DNA of 64,000 nt from Mauremys mutica (Eukaryota; Chordata; Testudines; Geoemydidae). A model generated the notes under the pieces. The model ran no database searches. It was not told where the DNA came from and worked only from the letters and a program-made list of their open reading frames with translations. The stretch lies in NCBI RefSeq assembly GCF_020497125.1, contig NC_059073.1, positions 9,569,225 through 9,633,224 of the forward strand, in the 5' to 3' direction. Positions within the stretch are counted from its first letter, which is position 1. Every line of letters starts with the position of its first letter. Positions 11,346 to 23,261 of the stretch are shown here, piece by piece. Position numbers and translations under genes: made by a program.

Positions 11346-12532
11346 TTAGGATGCTTGTCCAAAAGTGACCCATGAACTTTTTTTGAGGTTTGCCAATGAC
11401 AAATTATTAATGGCCCGACACTACATAGTTCTGAGCGCCCTCAGCTCCCACTGAAAACAATGGGATTTGAAGATATTCAGCAACTTTTTGAGTGAAGTCC
11501 ACATGTTTATCTGCAGTATAGAAGTCAGCCAGTAGATGTCTCCATGTGCTATACAGAATCCCAGACAGTGTAGTGCCTGGTAAACAAGGAAAACAAGAGC
11601 TGCAACTCAAGCTGTGTAGAAACCTACTGTAGTTTGTAGCTGTTTTCTTTAATAAACGCCTCTTGTCTAAGATGGATTGTGACTCCATAGGTGAAATTCT
11701 GGCCTCAATGAAGTCAATGTCAAAACTCACATTGACTTAATGGGACCAGGATTTCCTTGCATATAGCATGACACTCAGTGACTATATATTGTTCTGAGGT
11801 GGATCTAAGAGTGTTCTCTATGTGCTCTCCTGATTTTCTCTCTCCCATTCATACTGACTCATCCTCCTCCGCTTGGAACTCCTTGCCTATGCTGTAAGGA
11901 TCCCACACACTCAGACAGTATTCTTGTCCAAACCTACATCATAGTACATTTGTCCAATTATTTTTTTTTATTATTTTAAAAAAGTTCCTGCTTTGCAAAG
12001 CTGCCAAGAGCAATTGTTTTGGTGAATCATAAATAATTCAGGAAGTCAATGTTGGTTCAAGATTTTTATTTCTGCCTTTGGCAGATCAAACCTTCAAAAA
12101 ATATTCCTCAAGAAAGTGGGTATTTTAGTTCAGATCACAAAGCAGATGATAACAACATTGGCTCATTTGGACACCTCTGTAGTCTGATGTAAGCAAAGCC
12201 CATGCAGAAAAGCTGGCTGCTAGTTTTGTTAGGAAAGGCTGTTTTGATCTCCATGCAATTTCTTTGGAGTGCAGATTTTTAGGTGTAAAGTACTTTATAT
12301 TAACCGTAGATCTTAAATTGTCAACTCTATTTATCAAGAGTTGTGGTTTCTTTTATGTTGGTATAACTAACCCCATTTGGGTCACCAACAGGGTTTAAAA
12401 CTAGGAGCTTCAGCTCAACCTCTATTGTTTGAGCTAACAAGCTATGTCTACTCATTGGTAGCAGCAGTAGACTATCCTCTTATGCAACCACCCACTATAG
12501 GGTGGCAGATACCCACACTCTCCTAGCATAGG
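11346..12532. other. Unannotated apart from one foldback repeat
   Basis: AT-rich non-coding sequence. Apart from the palindromic unit at 11691-11756, nothing was recognised. Confidence 0.35.
11691..11756. repeat. Foldback repeat with CATTGACTT core
   Basis: The left arm gtgaaattctggcctcaatg then aagtcaatgt pairs with the right arm cacattgacttaatgggacc then aggatttcc, with a few mismatches, around a short loop. A roughly 66-bp palindrome of this type matches the layout of others in the window (28158, 50367, 54008). Confidence 0.65.
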
Positions 12533-12615
12533 TTACATTTGTGCAGCGCCTAGCACTAGGAGATCCTGACTGGGACCTCTGAACATGACTGCAGTACAAG
12601 CACTACATGATAATA
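12533..12615 (+). mobile_element. MIR-type SINE 3' tail
   Basis: The segment cagcgcctagcactaggaga followed by tcctgactgggacctctgaa and a gataataatgag end has the standard tail of the SINEs at 8650-8705 and 43775-44030. The 5' part of the SINE is absent. Confidence 0.6.
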
Positions 12616-12635
12616 ATGAGGTCAGACTATAATAT

Positions 12636-12760
12636 GGTGACTGTAATTACACTGTAAGTAAATAGCAATTACAGTGCAATTACAATGTAATTAAATAACA
12701 GGTACAGTGCAATTATACCATAGGTGTGTTATCGGATATATTAATTTGTGGTAATACAAG
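12636..12760. repeat. AATTAC-rich low-complexity cluster
   Basis: Variants of gtaattacactgtaa, caattacagtgcaattac and aatgtaattaaat are repeated within about 120 bp. The same motifs resume at 13165-13240 (cagtgtaactgcactgcaat then tacactctaattacac), on the far side of the CR1 tail at 12915-13170. Confidence 0.55.
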
Positions 12761-12914
12761 GTAACTGAAATATTTACTGTGTGTCTGAGAATAAACACAC
12801 TGTAAATTCATTCTTGTTAATATACCTGGATTCCAATAGCATCTGCTTGAAGAATCCCAAAGGGTTAATAAAAATTCACTCAGGCAGTTAACATCCTTGT
12901 TATATCAGTTAGTA

Positions 12915-13170
12915 GTAATTACGTCCATGAATAAATTTAGGTTGGGAATTAGACGTAGGTTTCTAACCTTCAGAGGAATGAGGTTCTGGGATGGCCTCCC
13001 AACAGATGGACTGGGGATAGGGGGCAGAGGGTAGGGGGCAAAAATCTTAACTAGTTTTAAGATGGAGCTTGATATCTGAACAGGATTATATGACGGGGTT
13101 GCCTGCGAGAGCAGGCGACTGGACTCAGTGACCCAGGAGGTCACTTTCAGCCTTATGTTCCTATGTAATT
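12915..13170 (+). mobile_element. CR1 3' end, plus strand
   Basis: Sequence aggtttctaaccttcagagg and gaatgaggttctgggatggc correspond to the CR1 C-terminal coding end. The 3' UTR ends with ggaggtcactttcagcctta then tgttcctatg, the characteristic CR1 terminus. About 250 bp remain, so the copy is strongly 5'-truncated. Confidence 0.8.
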
Positions 13171-13240
13171 ACTTATTGAGAAACAAAACCACAGTGTAAC
13201 TGCACTGCAATTACACTCTAATTACACTCCCAGCATTATT

Positions 13241-14368
13241 AAGGGCGGCTGATACTAATCAGATTATAGACACAGACAAACCACTCATGGCTTTAAAAGA
13301 TGAAATTGGTCTGTTAGATTGCAGAACCTCCCAAGAGACTAGACAGAAGCAGTACTGATTGATTCATTGGACACAATGTTGGCAAATACACTGCAGGGAA
13401 AATCCTGCAGTGCCTCCTAGAACATGACCTTGAGTCCTTTCCATCTCTGATGTTAATGATTCCACAGCACATCAAAGGTGCAGAGTCCAAGTGACACCAG
13501 GGACTTTTCATTACATGTTATTACAAACCATCCCTGAGTTAGCATGCGCTATTAGCAACACCTCAACAATCAGGAAATGATCATTCACCTATTCTCTGAG
13601 CAAAAACCTCCAGGCACAAAACTAATTAATTACAAACTGTGCTTTTTTAGTAGAAAGACCCTTCCCCTATCTTGTTTACCCTGGTCTCCTCCACTAGACC
13701 CTCCCCTCCTTCTTTATTTGTGAGGGCTGTGAACATGGCACATAAAGAAGATGAACATGATGTTGTCCAATGGTCAGTCCACAATACCCTCCCAAAAAAT
13801 TAACCTGGCACAAGACAACTACCCACCCCGAATGACGACGACAAAAGGACAGAAATAAACACAAATGTGTGGGTCCTGTGACATGCTGATTGAAGTCAAT
13901 GGAGGCCGAGGACCAGACTCAAAATGGCGTTCAACCAAAAGCTTCTCTGAACAGACACATCTAGCAGGATGACCTGGAGCTCACCAAACAGGGGCTGAGG
14001 AAGAATCAAGGCGAATGAAATCCCAAAGCAAGGGCCCTCCACTGAAAACGCCCTTCTGCCAACCTGGGAAAGATGAATTCTGGCAGCTGAGATGCTCACT
14101 GTGGCCTTCAAAGTCACAGAGGGATACAGGGAAGGAGACTTGCTCTTATAGGGTAGGGTTTCACTGCACCTTGGCTTGCATTGAGAATGGAACCCATCCT
14201 AGCATGCAGAACACACACGCCTGGTGTTCATGCTGACCCACCTCACTCAGGATGCAATCACATGAGGCACTGAGCCCTCCCAAGTCCTCTTGAGGGCCCT
14301 CAGAGAGCAAGATGGAGCTCACGGAGGCTCTCCATGGCCTCCAAGTAGAGTGCACTGCAGTTGTGTAT
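13241..14368. other. Unannotated stretch
   Basis: No repeat or coding signal was recognised. Frames of about 70 codons are present on both strands and look random. Confidence 0.35.
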
Positions 14369-14624
14369 CTCAGGCCAGGTCTACGCTATAAACTTACATC
14401 AGTATAATTACGTCACTCCGGGTATGTGAAAAATCCAGCCCCCTGAGCAACGCAGTTACACCAACTTAACCCCCGGTGTGGACAGTGCTATGTCAACAGG
14501 AGGGCTTCTCCCATCGACAGCCTCCTCCTCTCACTGAGGTGGATGACCTAGGCCAATAGGAGAAGCTCTCCCATCGGTGCAGTACGTCTTCAGTGAAGCA
14601 TTTTAAGTGTAGACCTGCCCTCAG
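14369..14624. mobile_element. hAT-type MITE
   Basis: The left end ctcaggccaggtctacgc and the right end agtgtagacctgccctcag are inverted copies with two or three mismatches. The 256-bp body is non-coding and contains two inverted tracts around ggcttctcccatcgacagcc and gagaagctctcccatcggtg. A ctcag motif lies at both edges in direct orientation and may be part of an 8-bp target duplication, but the boundary with the inverted end is ambiguous. Confidence 0.7.
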
Positions 14625-17239
14625 AAGCAAGAACGGCGTGGGTGAGTACATGAGATCTCAGAGCTGAGAGCCAAGCACCCAACCTCTTTAGAGCACAAAG
14701 CACCTTGGTGACTAAGGCACAGAGAGGAACCGGGAGGAAAAGATGAGTCTCTTTTATCCTCTCCTCCCCCCTGCTCCTTTGCTACCAGTGAAGAAAATGA
14801 CTAACCTTGGGAGGAGAATGAAGTTCTCCTTTCCTATTGCGGATGCTAGGACAATATCGTATCCATGACAACCTGCAGTTTAGCTTAACTCCTCAACCCA
14901 TAAAAGCTTTTATCTTTTATTTCTCTCTTCATATCTTCATGTTTTCATGAAACAGTGACATCCCCACCCTCAACACAGCCTATGATTCAGCATTTCCCGA
15001 TACTGAGGTCAGTGACCAACCAGGCATATGAGCCTAGAGTGAAGCCGCTCATGAGCTGCTCTCCCACATCATTTATTTGAGCTTAAGGGTATGATCCTGC
15101 AGCCATGGAAATTGGTGGCAAAGCTCCCATTGACTTCAGCGTCTGCAGGATTTGAGCCATAGATGCCTAATAATAATGCTCCAAGTATGGAAGAACTGTC
15201 CCAATAGCATGAAGAGCAAAACACAAGAGATATGCTCAAGATACAGAATTCAGAGCTGGTTTCAGATTTTAAACATCCAGTCTGACAAAGTTCAGGAGTG
15301 TTCCAACCAAGGTTCTGACCCAATATAAAGAGAGAGGTGAGCCATGAAAGTTGGACCTTGATTTGGTTTTGGATTCCAAGCACTGCCCTTAATATCAGTG
15401 GTGTTGGATCCAGGGCTTTGGTCTGTCCCCAGGTCTAATAAACACAGTATGGATTCAGGCCAAATGAGGCATGAGGAATGCAGTGGCGCAAAATTGTGTC
15501 AATCAAGCATGAAAATCTCCTGGTTTCAAGTTTTGTTACCAATCTGAAACTTGTCTAGAATTCAAGGAAAATTTCATGAAGTTTTGCAGAACGTTTGGCA
15601 AACCTGTGATGAGCGTCAGAGAAAGGACAACAAGTTACAGGGTGATGCCCAGTACCTGAAGTGGTTTCCACCTAAAATGGAGAGAAAGCTGGCGGCTTTG
15701 CCTGAATTTCACTTTAAAGTATCTGACTTTGTTTTACCCTGAAATTTGCAGCAAAAACACTAAGGGTGCAAAAACAGACCTACAGGAAGCAAAACCACCA
15801 CCATGTGCCCCCTGAAAGCAGAGTTTCATCTATCTCTACAGAGTGACTGGATTGTCACCAATAGACTCCCACTGCACTGAACCAAATGCATAATTCTTAT
15901 AGCTAGCTGGACTTCTCTGAACAAGACTCCTGGGCTCACCTGGCCCATAGCAGAGTTGCAAAACACCCAGCTATTTCTTAAGGAAAAGTGCTGCTTTCCC
16001 TCCTGCTGACAAGTGCAGAAGTTAGCCCCCATAGCATATGCCTTTACACCAGAAGGCCTTCAGCACTTACCATGCCCACTTGGCAACCAAAAGGGCTAAA
16101 TTTGATATATATCTCACCAGAGCCAGAAGACTGCGGTAGATTCAAATCCTTTGTTAGACTGCAATGTAGCACTAGGGGAGGGGGAGGGAGGAGGAGGCAT
16201 CCTGTGAATGAAACAGCAGACGGAGGTTCCCTCTGTCTGTCTGTGGTGTGTATCCAGATAGGAAAAGGCTAAGATCCCAGAGCACCTCTCCACAAAAGGA
16301 CAAGGACAAGGAGAGATCCTGACCCACATTCCCTTCCCCAGCCTATGAGCTTTGCATGAGCCAGGCCAAGCTTGCTGTCCTGTTTGTTTCTTTGGCCATG
16401 ACGCTACCAGCGTCCAACTGATTACTTTATGAAGTGCGTTGTGAGACTCCAGGTTAGAGACCGTGTTCTCTAACACCCACTGTCACCCCACACTAACCTC
16501 CACTGTTGTTCAACGAAAAGTTATCGCAGAGAGCAGTCCGCCAGAGCCAGTGAAGGTCAAGGCAGGGTGTTATGCTAAGATGCTGCTCCAATAAATTGTT
16601 GGCTAAAATAGTCAGGATCCTTTAATTCTCCAGGGATTTGTTGTGGGGTGGGGGAAGGCACATCCGTGTGTGTATATAGATAAATGCAGCTAAACTGATA
16701 TACTGCACCCCGGCTCCTTGTTATCATCCAAGGACATTCTAGCTAATAAAGAATGGCACATTTTAAATGATGGGGTGGAATGAATGCGCAGTGGCATAAC
16801 TCCAAAGCAGAAAAAAGTCACATTCTAGGGATAGAACACCCAGAGAGAGAGAGAAACAGCAAGTTCTTGGGATCTGGGACTTTGCAGCTGGAGGGAATCT
16901 AGATGTGGAAGTGAACAGCATCAGACTCAGGCTGAGGAGACACCCACCGTAACCCCTGAGATCACATCATGCTCTGACGTCATGGCACATGATGAGAGTG
17001 TCCGTGGGGATCAGGAGAGGGGTAGATCCCAGGACAATCCAGCTGGGAGCGGGAAGATGACGACAGACCGGGCTGGAGTGCAGTCCACGTTGGAGGATGA
17101 ATCATCAGTGAATCTTTCACACACAGTGGGGTGGGGAGGAGGGGGGAAGATAGGATGAGTCCCTTCAGGGAAGGGCTTGAAGGATTGGGGGAGGGGCTGG
17201 GGAACACTAAGACGCATGAGTGGATCCTGAACCTCTTTT
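14625..17239. other. Mostly unannotated stretch
   Basis: One foldback unit lies at 15092-15162 (gatcctgcag on the left, ctgcaggatt on the right, with cccattgacttcagc inside). The remaining sequence has no repeat family or plausible gene that I can support. Confidence 0.35.
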
Positions 17240-17350
17240 CCAAAGCACTTAAGCACGTGCTTAACTTTAATGACCCTAAAGTCATTTAGGACCTGATCCA
17301 AAGCCTACTGAAGTCAAGAAAAATCACCCCTGAGTGAAATGGGCTTTGGA
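17240..17350. repeat. Foldback-like repeat with AAGCACGTGCTTAA core
   Basis: The palindrome acttaagcacgtgcttaa (17247-17264) is followed by gacctgatccaaagccta and later gggctttggataaggtcc, an inverted match. The same motif set, including taagcacgtgagtagaccca, occurs at 55255-55345, so this is likely a further interspersed foldback family. Confidence 0.45.
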
Positions 17351-17814
17351 TAAGGTCCTCACAGGTGGAGACCTTCTAAAGTGACTGCTGATTGTGGGTG
17401 CACAGCTTGAGAGGCCATCAGGGGACTGACCTGCACAGGAAGAGTGCTCAGCTCTTCCCCCAAAGAGCTGGTCTTGCAGGCCCCTATAAGGCATCTAAAG
17501 TTGACCCCTCAAAAGCTGGGGTGGTCAGGGATCCGTAAGCCAAGATCATCAGCACTCAATCGCTTCTGCTCCTGAGACTGCCCAGGAAACATAAGTGGAC
17601 ATAATGTACTTACCCAGGCTGGAATCTGACCAGGACTCACTCCATTACTTACAGGTATTTACAGCTACCTTGAGTTGAGGATCAAAGCAGCCAGGACCTT
17701 GGGTTCTACCTCTCACCCACAGTGCCCTGCAACCGCCAGCTCTGGGACTGGCTCCGTATAACGAGGGGGAAAAACAGCAGCACCTTTGGAAACACCAGCC
17801 CCACCTCGTCATTG
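17351..17814. other. Unannotated stretch
   Basis: Nothing recognised up to the hAT element that starts at 17823. Confidence 0.35.
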
Positions 17815-17822
17815 CTTTGGAG

Positions 17823-18734
17823 CAGTAGTTCTCAACCAGGGGTACACACAGGGGTGAAAGGAAGCTGGTATGGGCCGGTACAGCTTGCCGGTCAGAGCCG
17901 GTACACAGCCCACCGTACCGGCAGGGCCACTGAAGAGGGGGGCCAAAAGGGGCAGCTTCCCCAGGGCCTGGCCATTTAAAAGGGTGCAGGGCTCCCAGCC
18001 GCCGCTACCACGCCAGCAGCTGGAGCCCCTGGCCGTTTAAATCGCTGCCGGAGCCCCCGGGTATCAGTAGTGGTGGCCAGGAGCCCCGGGCCCTTTAAAT
18101 CACAGCCAGAGCCCCAGGTTAGCGCTAGCGGCGGCAGCAGGGAGCCCCAGGCCCTTTAAATCGCTGCCGGAGCCCCAGGCGGCGCAGGCCAGGCAGCGCT
18201 GAAGGGCTGGCTGAGGGAGTCTGGTCCCAGCCCCGCCCCTTCCGCACAAAGCCCCGCCCCTTCCAGGGGCCCAGAGCCGCCCCTGCACCTTGCTCAGGAC
18301 CCCGGTCGCCCTGCATACCGGTAAGTCCCTTAGGTTACTTTCACCCCTGGGTACACGTACCCCAGGGAGTGCACAGAGGGTCCACCAATGCATCTAGATA
18401 TTTGCCTGGTTTTACAACAGGCTACATAAAAAGCACTAGCCAAGTCAGTACAAACTAAAATGTCACACAGACAAGGACTTGTTTATACTGCTCTATAGAC
18501 TATACACTGAAATGCAAGTAGAATATTTAGATTCCAACTGATTTATTTTATAACGATATGGTAAAAAGGAGACAGTCAGCCATTTCTCAGCAACAGTGCG
18601 CTGTGATACTTTTGTATTATTATGTCTGATGATGTAAGCAAGTCAGTTTTTAAGTGAGGTGAAACTTGGGGGTACACAAGACAAATCAGACTCCTGAAAG
18701 GGGTACCGTAGTCTGGGAAGGTTGAGAACCACTG
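17823..18734 (+). mobile_element. hAT DNA transposon remnant, 'CAGTGGTTCTCAACC' ends
   Basis: The left end cagtagttctcaacc and the right end ggttgagaaccactg form a 15-bp terminal inverted repeat with one mismatch. Flanks are ctttggag (17815-17822) and ctttggaa (18735-18742), an 8-bp target duplication with one mismatch, as expected for hAT. The body is non-coding, so this is a non-autonomous copy. A second element, 17849-18349, has inserted near its left end. Without that insert the element is about 410 bp. Confidence 0.88.
17849..18349 (+). mobile_element. GC-rich hAT MITE nested in another hAT element
   Basis: The ends are caggggtgaaag and ctttcacccctg, a perfect 12-bp inverted repeat. Flanking copies ggtacaca (17841-17848) and ggtacacg (18350-18357) give an 8-bp duplication with one mismatch, derived from the host element. 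Inside, a block around ccctttaaatcgctgccgga recurs three times with roughly 60-bp spacing (near 18030, 18090 and 18150). The body is very G+C-rich and CpG-rich compared with its surroundings. No transposase frame is present. Confidence 0.88.
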
Positions 18735-18742
18735 CTTTGGAA

Positions 18743-19692
18743 GAATCCCACCGAGCTACTGGCCAGGCCCTCCTTTCTGCATAGTTTATGGACTCTGACA
18801 AGAACACAGCCCAGCCTGGGAATCGTTTACTTGTCTGCACAGATCACAATCAGATGTGAAACCTCTCTGGGATACGACACTTTGCAGAAGGGAATCGTGT
18901 TGCTGGATGCAGACATCAAATCTCCTTTTCTCGCTAGTGATTATTATTATTATTGTTTCCATAATAATACGACTGAGAGGTTGCAATTTGTCTGCAAGAC
19001 ACAGACTCTAAAAAAAATCCCTTCTTCCTTTCTGTGTCTCCCTCAGCAGCAGCAGAACTTTGACATGATTGAATTCCAAGGGAGAAAGGAAGGAACGAGA
19101 AATGGAGGGGAAGGAGCCAGCCTTAACCTAACATGACCATGGAATTGAATTCCATATGACCTGAGCAGTAATGGGATTTGCTATCAATAGCATTTTTACA
19201 AGGAAACACTGCGGGTGCTTTTATTTAGTACTTGATGCTTTCATATATTTATTTCTTTGTCTGCCTGTTGGTTTCCTTCCCTGCATCTAGCACAACCAAA
19301 GATGATGAGAGCTAGTCTTGCAATGCTAAAAGGCTGGTCATTTCTCTGGGTGTCTTGGCTTTCTGCAAGCGCTGCCTCTCTCAGGAGAGCTAAAATGGGA
19401 ACCATTCACAATATCCCCGGCTCCGGAGATATACTTTGGTGAGGAATTAGATGGTTTCAGGGAGTTAGGAATGAAATATGAAGGCTTTCACCTCTAGGGA
19501 TCTGGCTTGAATCCTGCTCAGGTCAATGTGGAAAAAGTAGGTTTCCATTTGATGGTACCCTGGTGGATTTTGTGGGTCCCAGTTTATTTTCTACCGGACT
19601 GGTGTTCATGGCACAAAAACTACCACTGATTGACAAGTCCTGATTGTCCCCACTGCTGATCAAAGCCACCAAGGAATGACTGGGCATGGATT
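18743..19692. other. Unannotated stretch
   Basis: A short (att)n microsatellite lies at about 18940-18953. Nothing else is recognised. Confidence 0.35.
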
Positions 19693-20140
19693 CATAAATT
19701 CATAGATTCTAGGACTGGAAGGGACCTCGAGAGGTCATCGAGTCCAGTCCCCTGCCCTCATGGCAGGACCAAATACTGTCTAGACCAGCCCTGATAGACA
19801 TTTATCTAACCTACTCTTAAATATCTCCAGAGATGGAGATTCCACAACCTCCCTAGGCAGTTTATTCCAGCGTTTAACCACCCTGACAGTTAGGAACTTT
19901 TTCCTAATGTCCAACCTAAACCTCCCTTGCTGCAGTTTAAGCCCATTGCTTCTTGTTCTATCCTTAGAGGCTAAGGTGAACAAGTTTTCTCCCTCCTCCT
20001 GATGACACCCTTTTAGATACCTGAAAACTGCTATCATGTCCTCTCTCAGTCTTCTCTTTTCCAAACTAAACAAACCCAATTCTTTCAGCCTTCCTTCATA
20101 GGTCATGTTCTCAAGGCCTTTAATCATTCTCTCTGATCTC
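19693..20140 (-). mobile_element. CR1 LINE 3' end with RT remnant, minus strand
   Basis: The plus strand starts ttcatagattctaggactgg then aagggacctcgagaggtcat, the reverse complement of the CR1 terminus. The minus-strand frame at 19780-20127 is intact for 115 codons and reads [20 protein letters not shown], then RFRLDIRKKFLTVRVVKRWN and [20 protein letters not shown]. This is the end of the CR1 reverse-transcriptase protein; the uninterrupted frame makes it better preserved than the copy at 7479. It is 5'-truncated at about 20140 and cannot encode a functional protein. Confidence 0.92.
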
Positions 20141-22373
20141 TACAGGAGATCTTTAAGCTCAAGGTTAGGATATATGTAGCATGGCAGCATGAAGGTTGAA
20201 CTTTCTTCTGCCCATGCTGTGGATAGACAAAGGGCTCTCCGTCCTGCACCTTTCTCCAGCACTCAAATCCCCTTATGTGCTGGCATAAATCAACACAGCT
20301 CTGTTGAAGTCAAGCAAGCAACATCACTTTATACCAGCTGGGAATCTGGTCCATTTTTAGCAAAGAGCCAAAGATTAGACAGATGGAAACCGTTTCCTTT
20401 TTTAAAGCAAGCAGGCACTTTGCTACCTTGGGAGGTAGAAAATACTTCCTGGGATGCTGCCGACCCCTGCAAGAACAACAGACCATGCATCGCCAAAGAC
20501 TCAACAGCAATAGGAAGCAGAGAGTAATACCACTGGGAGCTCTTGCCTCTCTTTAAAGGAATCTGGTTATTTAACGGAGTAATCCCAGGAAAAGACTGGT
20601 CATTTGCCAACATCTAATGACAAGTTTGTTAGTTAATGGCCCAGAGCAAAGCCGAAGGTGATTAATAATCTAACAAACCGGTCAATACACCTGTGACAAA
20701 GACCAATTATAAACCGTAATCAACAGTCCCACAAAAAGTTATTTTTACTGACCCTTTCTTTCCTCTCTAGGCTTCAGGGCAGGCAAGAGACTGTTTCAAG
20801 GAAATCAGTCACTGCCTGGCAGTCGATAACCAATCAACGCCTGGCATTCACTCTGATAAACGCAGATAGCAAAAATGAAGCCCACTAAGAAACATTTTAC
20901 CCTAGAAAACAAATGAGCAGGAGAGATAATGGGACCTGCCATGGGCTCAGCTGTTTAACACCATGTTTGAAGGGATTAATTAATTTAAAAAAACACTCTG
21001 AAGAAACTGCAGCGCTGGGAAATGCACATTTGAGCAGCAGCCCATTTTCACAGACGTCAGTTTAAAGGCAACTTTCAAGAGCAAACAGCACATGGATCCA
21101 GCCAGGAAGGAAGGAAAAGAGGAGTGTGTATATGCGAGAGAGAGAGAGAGAGAGACACAGACAGAGAGAGAGAGAGAATGAAATGGACAGTCTGAAGGAA
21201 GCATACATGACACAACAGAGTCCATCGTTCAGAAGTGCAGCCCATGAGATCAGAATTGACAGCCCCCTCCCCTGACCCATCATGGGATGTCCAGTATGAT
21301 ATCATCATTGAACTCACCAACAAATATTAGGGGGCTTAAAGCATCTCAGGGAAGTCCAAGTGTCAGGAAGAAGAACATCCCTTCATTCTTCCTTACAGAC
21401 CTGGTTGGTTATGTGCCATCTGCTTAATGACTCTTTCTCAACACCCTTCCTTTTGAGAGAAGAATACCATTGCAGGGGATGTCAGCCCCTTCCCCCAGAA
21501 TCCCATGCACAGTGGAAGAAGGTGATGGTCAGTGTAGCGTGATGGGAACCTGGCTGGTAAGGGAGGCAGGTATGAACAGGTGCTGGATGGAGGATGAGGT
21601 ATATGATGAGAGGCTGAGATTGAATAGGACAGAGCAGGCTGTACTCATGAGGGAACACTACAGGCAATTCTCACATGTCCTATGAAAATGCACAGATCCA
21701 GCTGTACCAGTAGATGGATACACCTTCGTTGTGCCATAGTCGATTTGTAACCCATGCTAGGAAAGTCTTTGTCCCTCTTCAGTAGCTAGGCAATATAAGA
21801 GGTTTAATGAAACCATGATTGCTTCTGACGGTAATGGGCTTAGTCCTTGAGTTCAAGCCGTAGAGCCTCATGAACTGCTGGGTACCAGTGATGGCCCTTT
21901 GAAGTATGAAGCATTTCAAAGATCAAAATCTAGGAGGAACTTGAGCACATGTCACTCTCAGTGACATGAATATGATTTGAGGGCTCTTAGCCCCCCCACA
22001 AGATCTCCCCCAGATAACTTTTATTCTCCATTATATTTCATTGTTCACGGAGCTTCACATGTTGTGGTTTTGGCCAGAAGCACACTTAGAAGTGCTCAAA
22101 ATAACATGGCAGGATGCAGGGCATCAGTCTCGTCCTGTTTCTGGGCACCACAGGAAGTACCAATAATCTCATGAGAGAACCTAATACCCTGAGATTCCCA
22201 ACTGCAGTGGCAGGTGTAAGAATCTTGGCAAGTTTCTCTGATGGTTCAGAAAAGCACCTGAATTGTGGGGTGCTCCTTCAGATCAAGCCTCCAAATCACT
22301 GAGGTTCACCCCTCACTCGGGAGAGCACATCTGAAAGGCCTTTCTGGAGAGGGTGGAGTAAAAAGAGATGGGA
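20141..22373. other. Mostly unannotated; possible conserved block
   Basis: Positions 20560-20760 are AT-rich with several TAAT and CAAT motifs (gttagttaatggccc, gtgattaataatctaac, gaccaattataaaccg) in a non-repetitive setting, a texture seen in conserved enhancers. The conservation cannot be judged here. A GA simple repeat lies at 21137-21178. Other sequence is featureless. Confidence 0.3.
21137..21178. repeat. (GA)n simple repeat
   Basis: Nearly pure GA dinucleotide run broken by cacagaca in the middle. The minus-strand frames rich in Ser and Leu over this tract are artefacts of the repeat. Confidence 0.9.
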
Positions 22374-22381
22374 GTCTAGGG

Positions 22382-23235
22382 GTATGGCTACACTTGAGAG
22401 TTGCAGCGCTGGTGGAGGCTTTCCAGCGCTGCAATTAGTAACTGTCCACACCTGCAGGGCACATCCAGCGCTGCAACTCCCTGGCTGCAGCACTGGCCGT
22501 ACACCTGTGTCTGCTTGGGGTATAACGAGTGCAGCGCTGGTGCTGCAGCGCTGCTCATAAAGTGTGGCCACACACCAGCACTGTTATTGGCCTCCAGAGT
22601 ATTAGGAGATATCCCAGAATGCTTTTAACTAAATTACTCTTTGTTTTGTTATGCTGCCTCTCTTTGTTTTGTTGTGAACTCGGGGCTCCGGGAGCTGCTT
22701 ATCTAAAAAACAAACACAGCTCCTGTTTGCCGTGATCAATCTGTAACTGACTGAACAATCAAATGAGATAAACCCACTACCTTGCTGTGAATGAGGCAGG
22801 CAGGGGGGTGAGTGTTTGCTTGACAAGAGAAACAGCGGGGGCAGGGGTGAGAAAGGGAGTCCGTTGGAGCAGCTGCTTATCTGGTCTGCAGGCTGTTTGC
22901 AGTTAAGAGTAAGGGGTCGGGAAAAATTTCTGATTTTGCAAGGCAGGGAGCTGATACACAGTGTCGGCTCCAAAAACCCTCTCTCTCTCTCTCCCCCCCG
23001 GTCCCTGTCACGCTGCACCCCACCCCGCTCTTTTGAAAAGCACAAAAGATAGCCACTTGAATGCTGGGATAGCTGCCCATAATGCATCACTCCCAACAGC
23101 GCTGCAAATGCTGCAAATGTGGCCACACTGCAGCGCTGGTAGCTGTGAGTGTGGCCACACACCAGCGCTTTCCCTACACAGCTGTAACTCCCAGCGCTGC
23201 AACTCCCAGCGCTGCAACTCTCAAGTGTAGCCATA
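22382..23235. mobile_element. hAT non-autonomous element, 'CTACACTTGAGAGTTGCAGCGCTGG' ends
   Basis: The left end tatggctacacttgagagtt then gcagcgctgg is mirrored on the right by ccagcgctgcaactctcaag then tgtagccata. Both sides are flanked by a ctaggg motif in direct orientation, compatible with an 8-bp duplication (gtctaggg and ccctaggg) that has diverged. The right end carries a 14-bp unit, agcgctgcaactcc, repeated about three times. The interior contains gggatagctgcccataatgc, which recurs in related elements. Two minus-strand frames of 201 and 69 codons across it show no transposase motif and are treated as noise. Confidence 0.8.
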
Positions 23236-23261
23236 CCCTAGGGGTTGAGAGGACAGGACAG

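Noticed and set aside
14366..14632. 8-bp duplication of the MITE at 14369
   Set aside because: Only ctcag is shared at the edges and it overlaps the inverted ends, so the duplication cannot be separated from them.
21062..21323. Three minus-strand frames rich in Ser and Leu
   Set aside because: They are translations of a (GA)n repeat.
22629..23234. 201-codon minus-strand frame
   Set aside because: It spans a non-autonomous hAT element, includes tandem repeat translation and simple CT repeats, and lacks transposase motifs.
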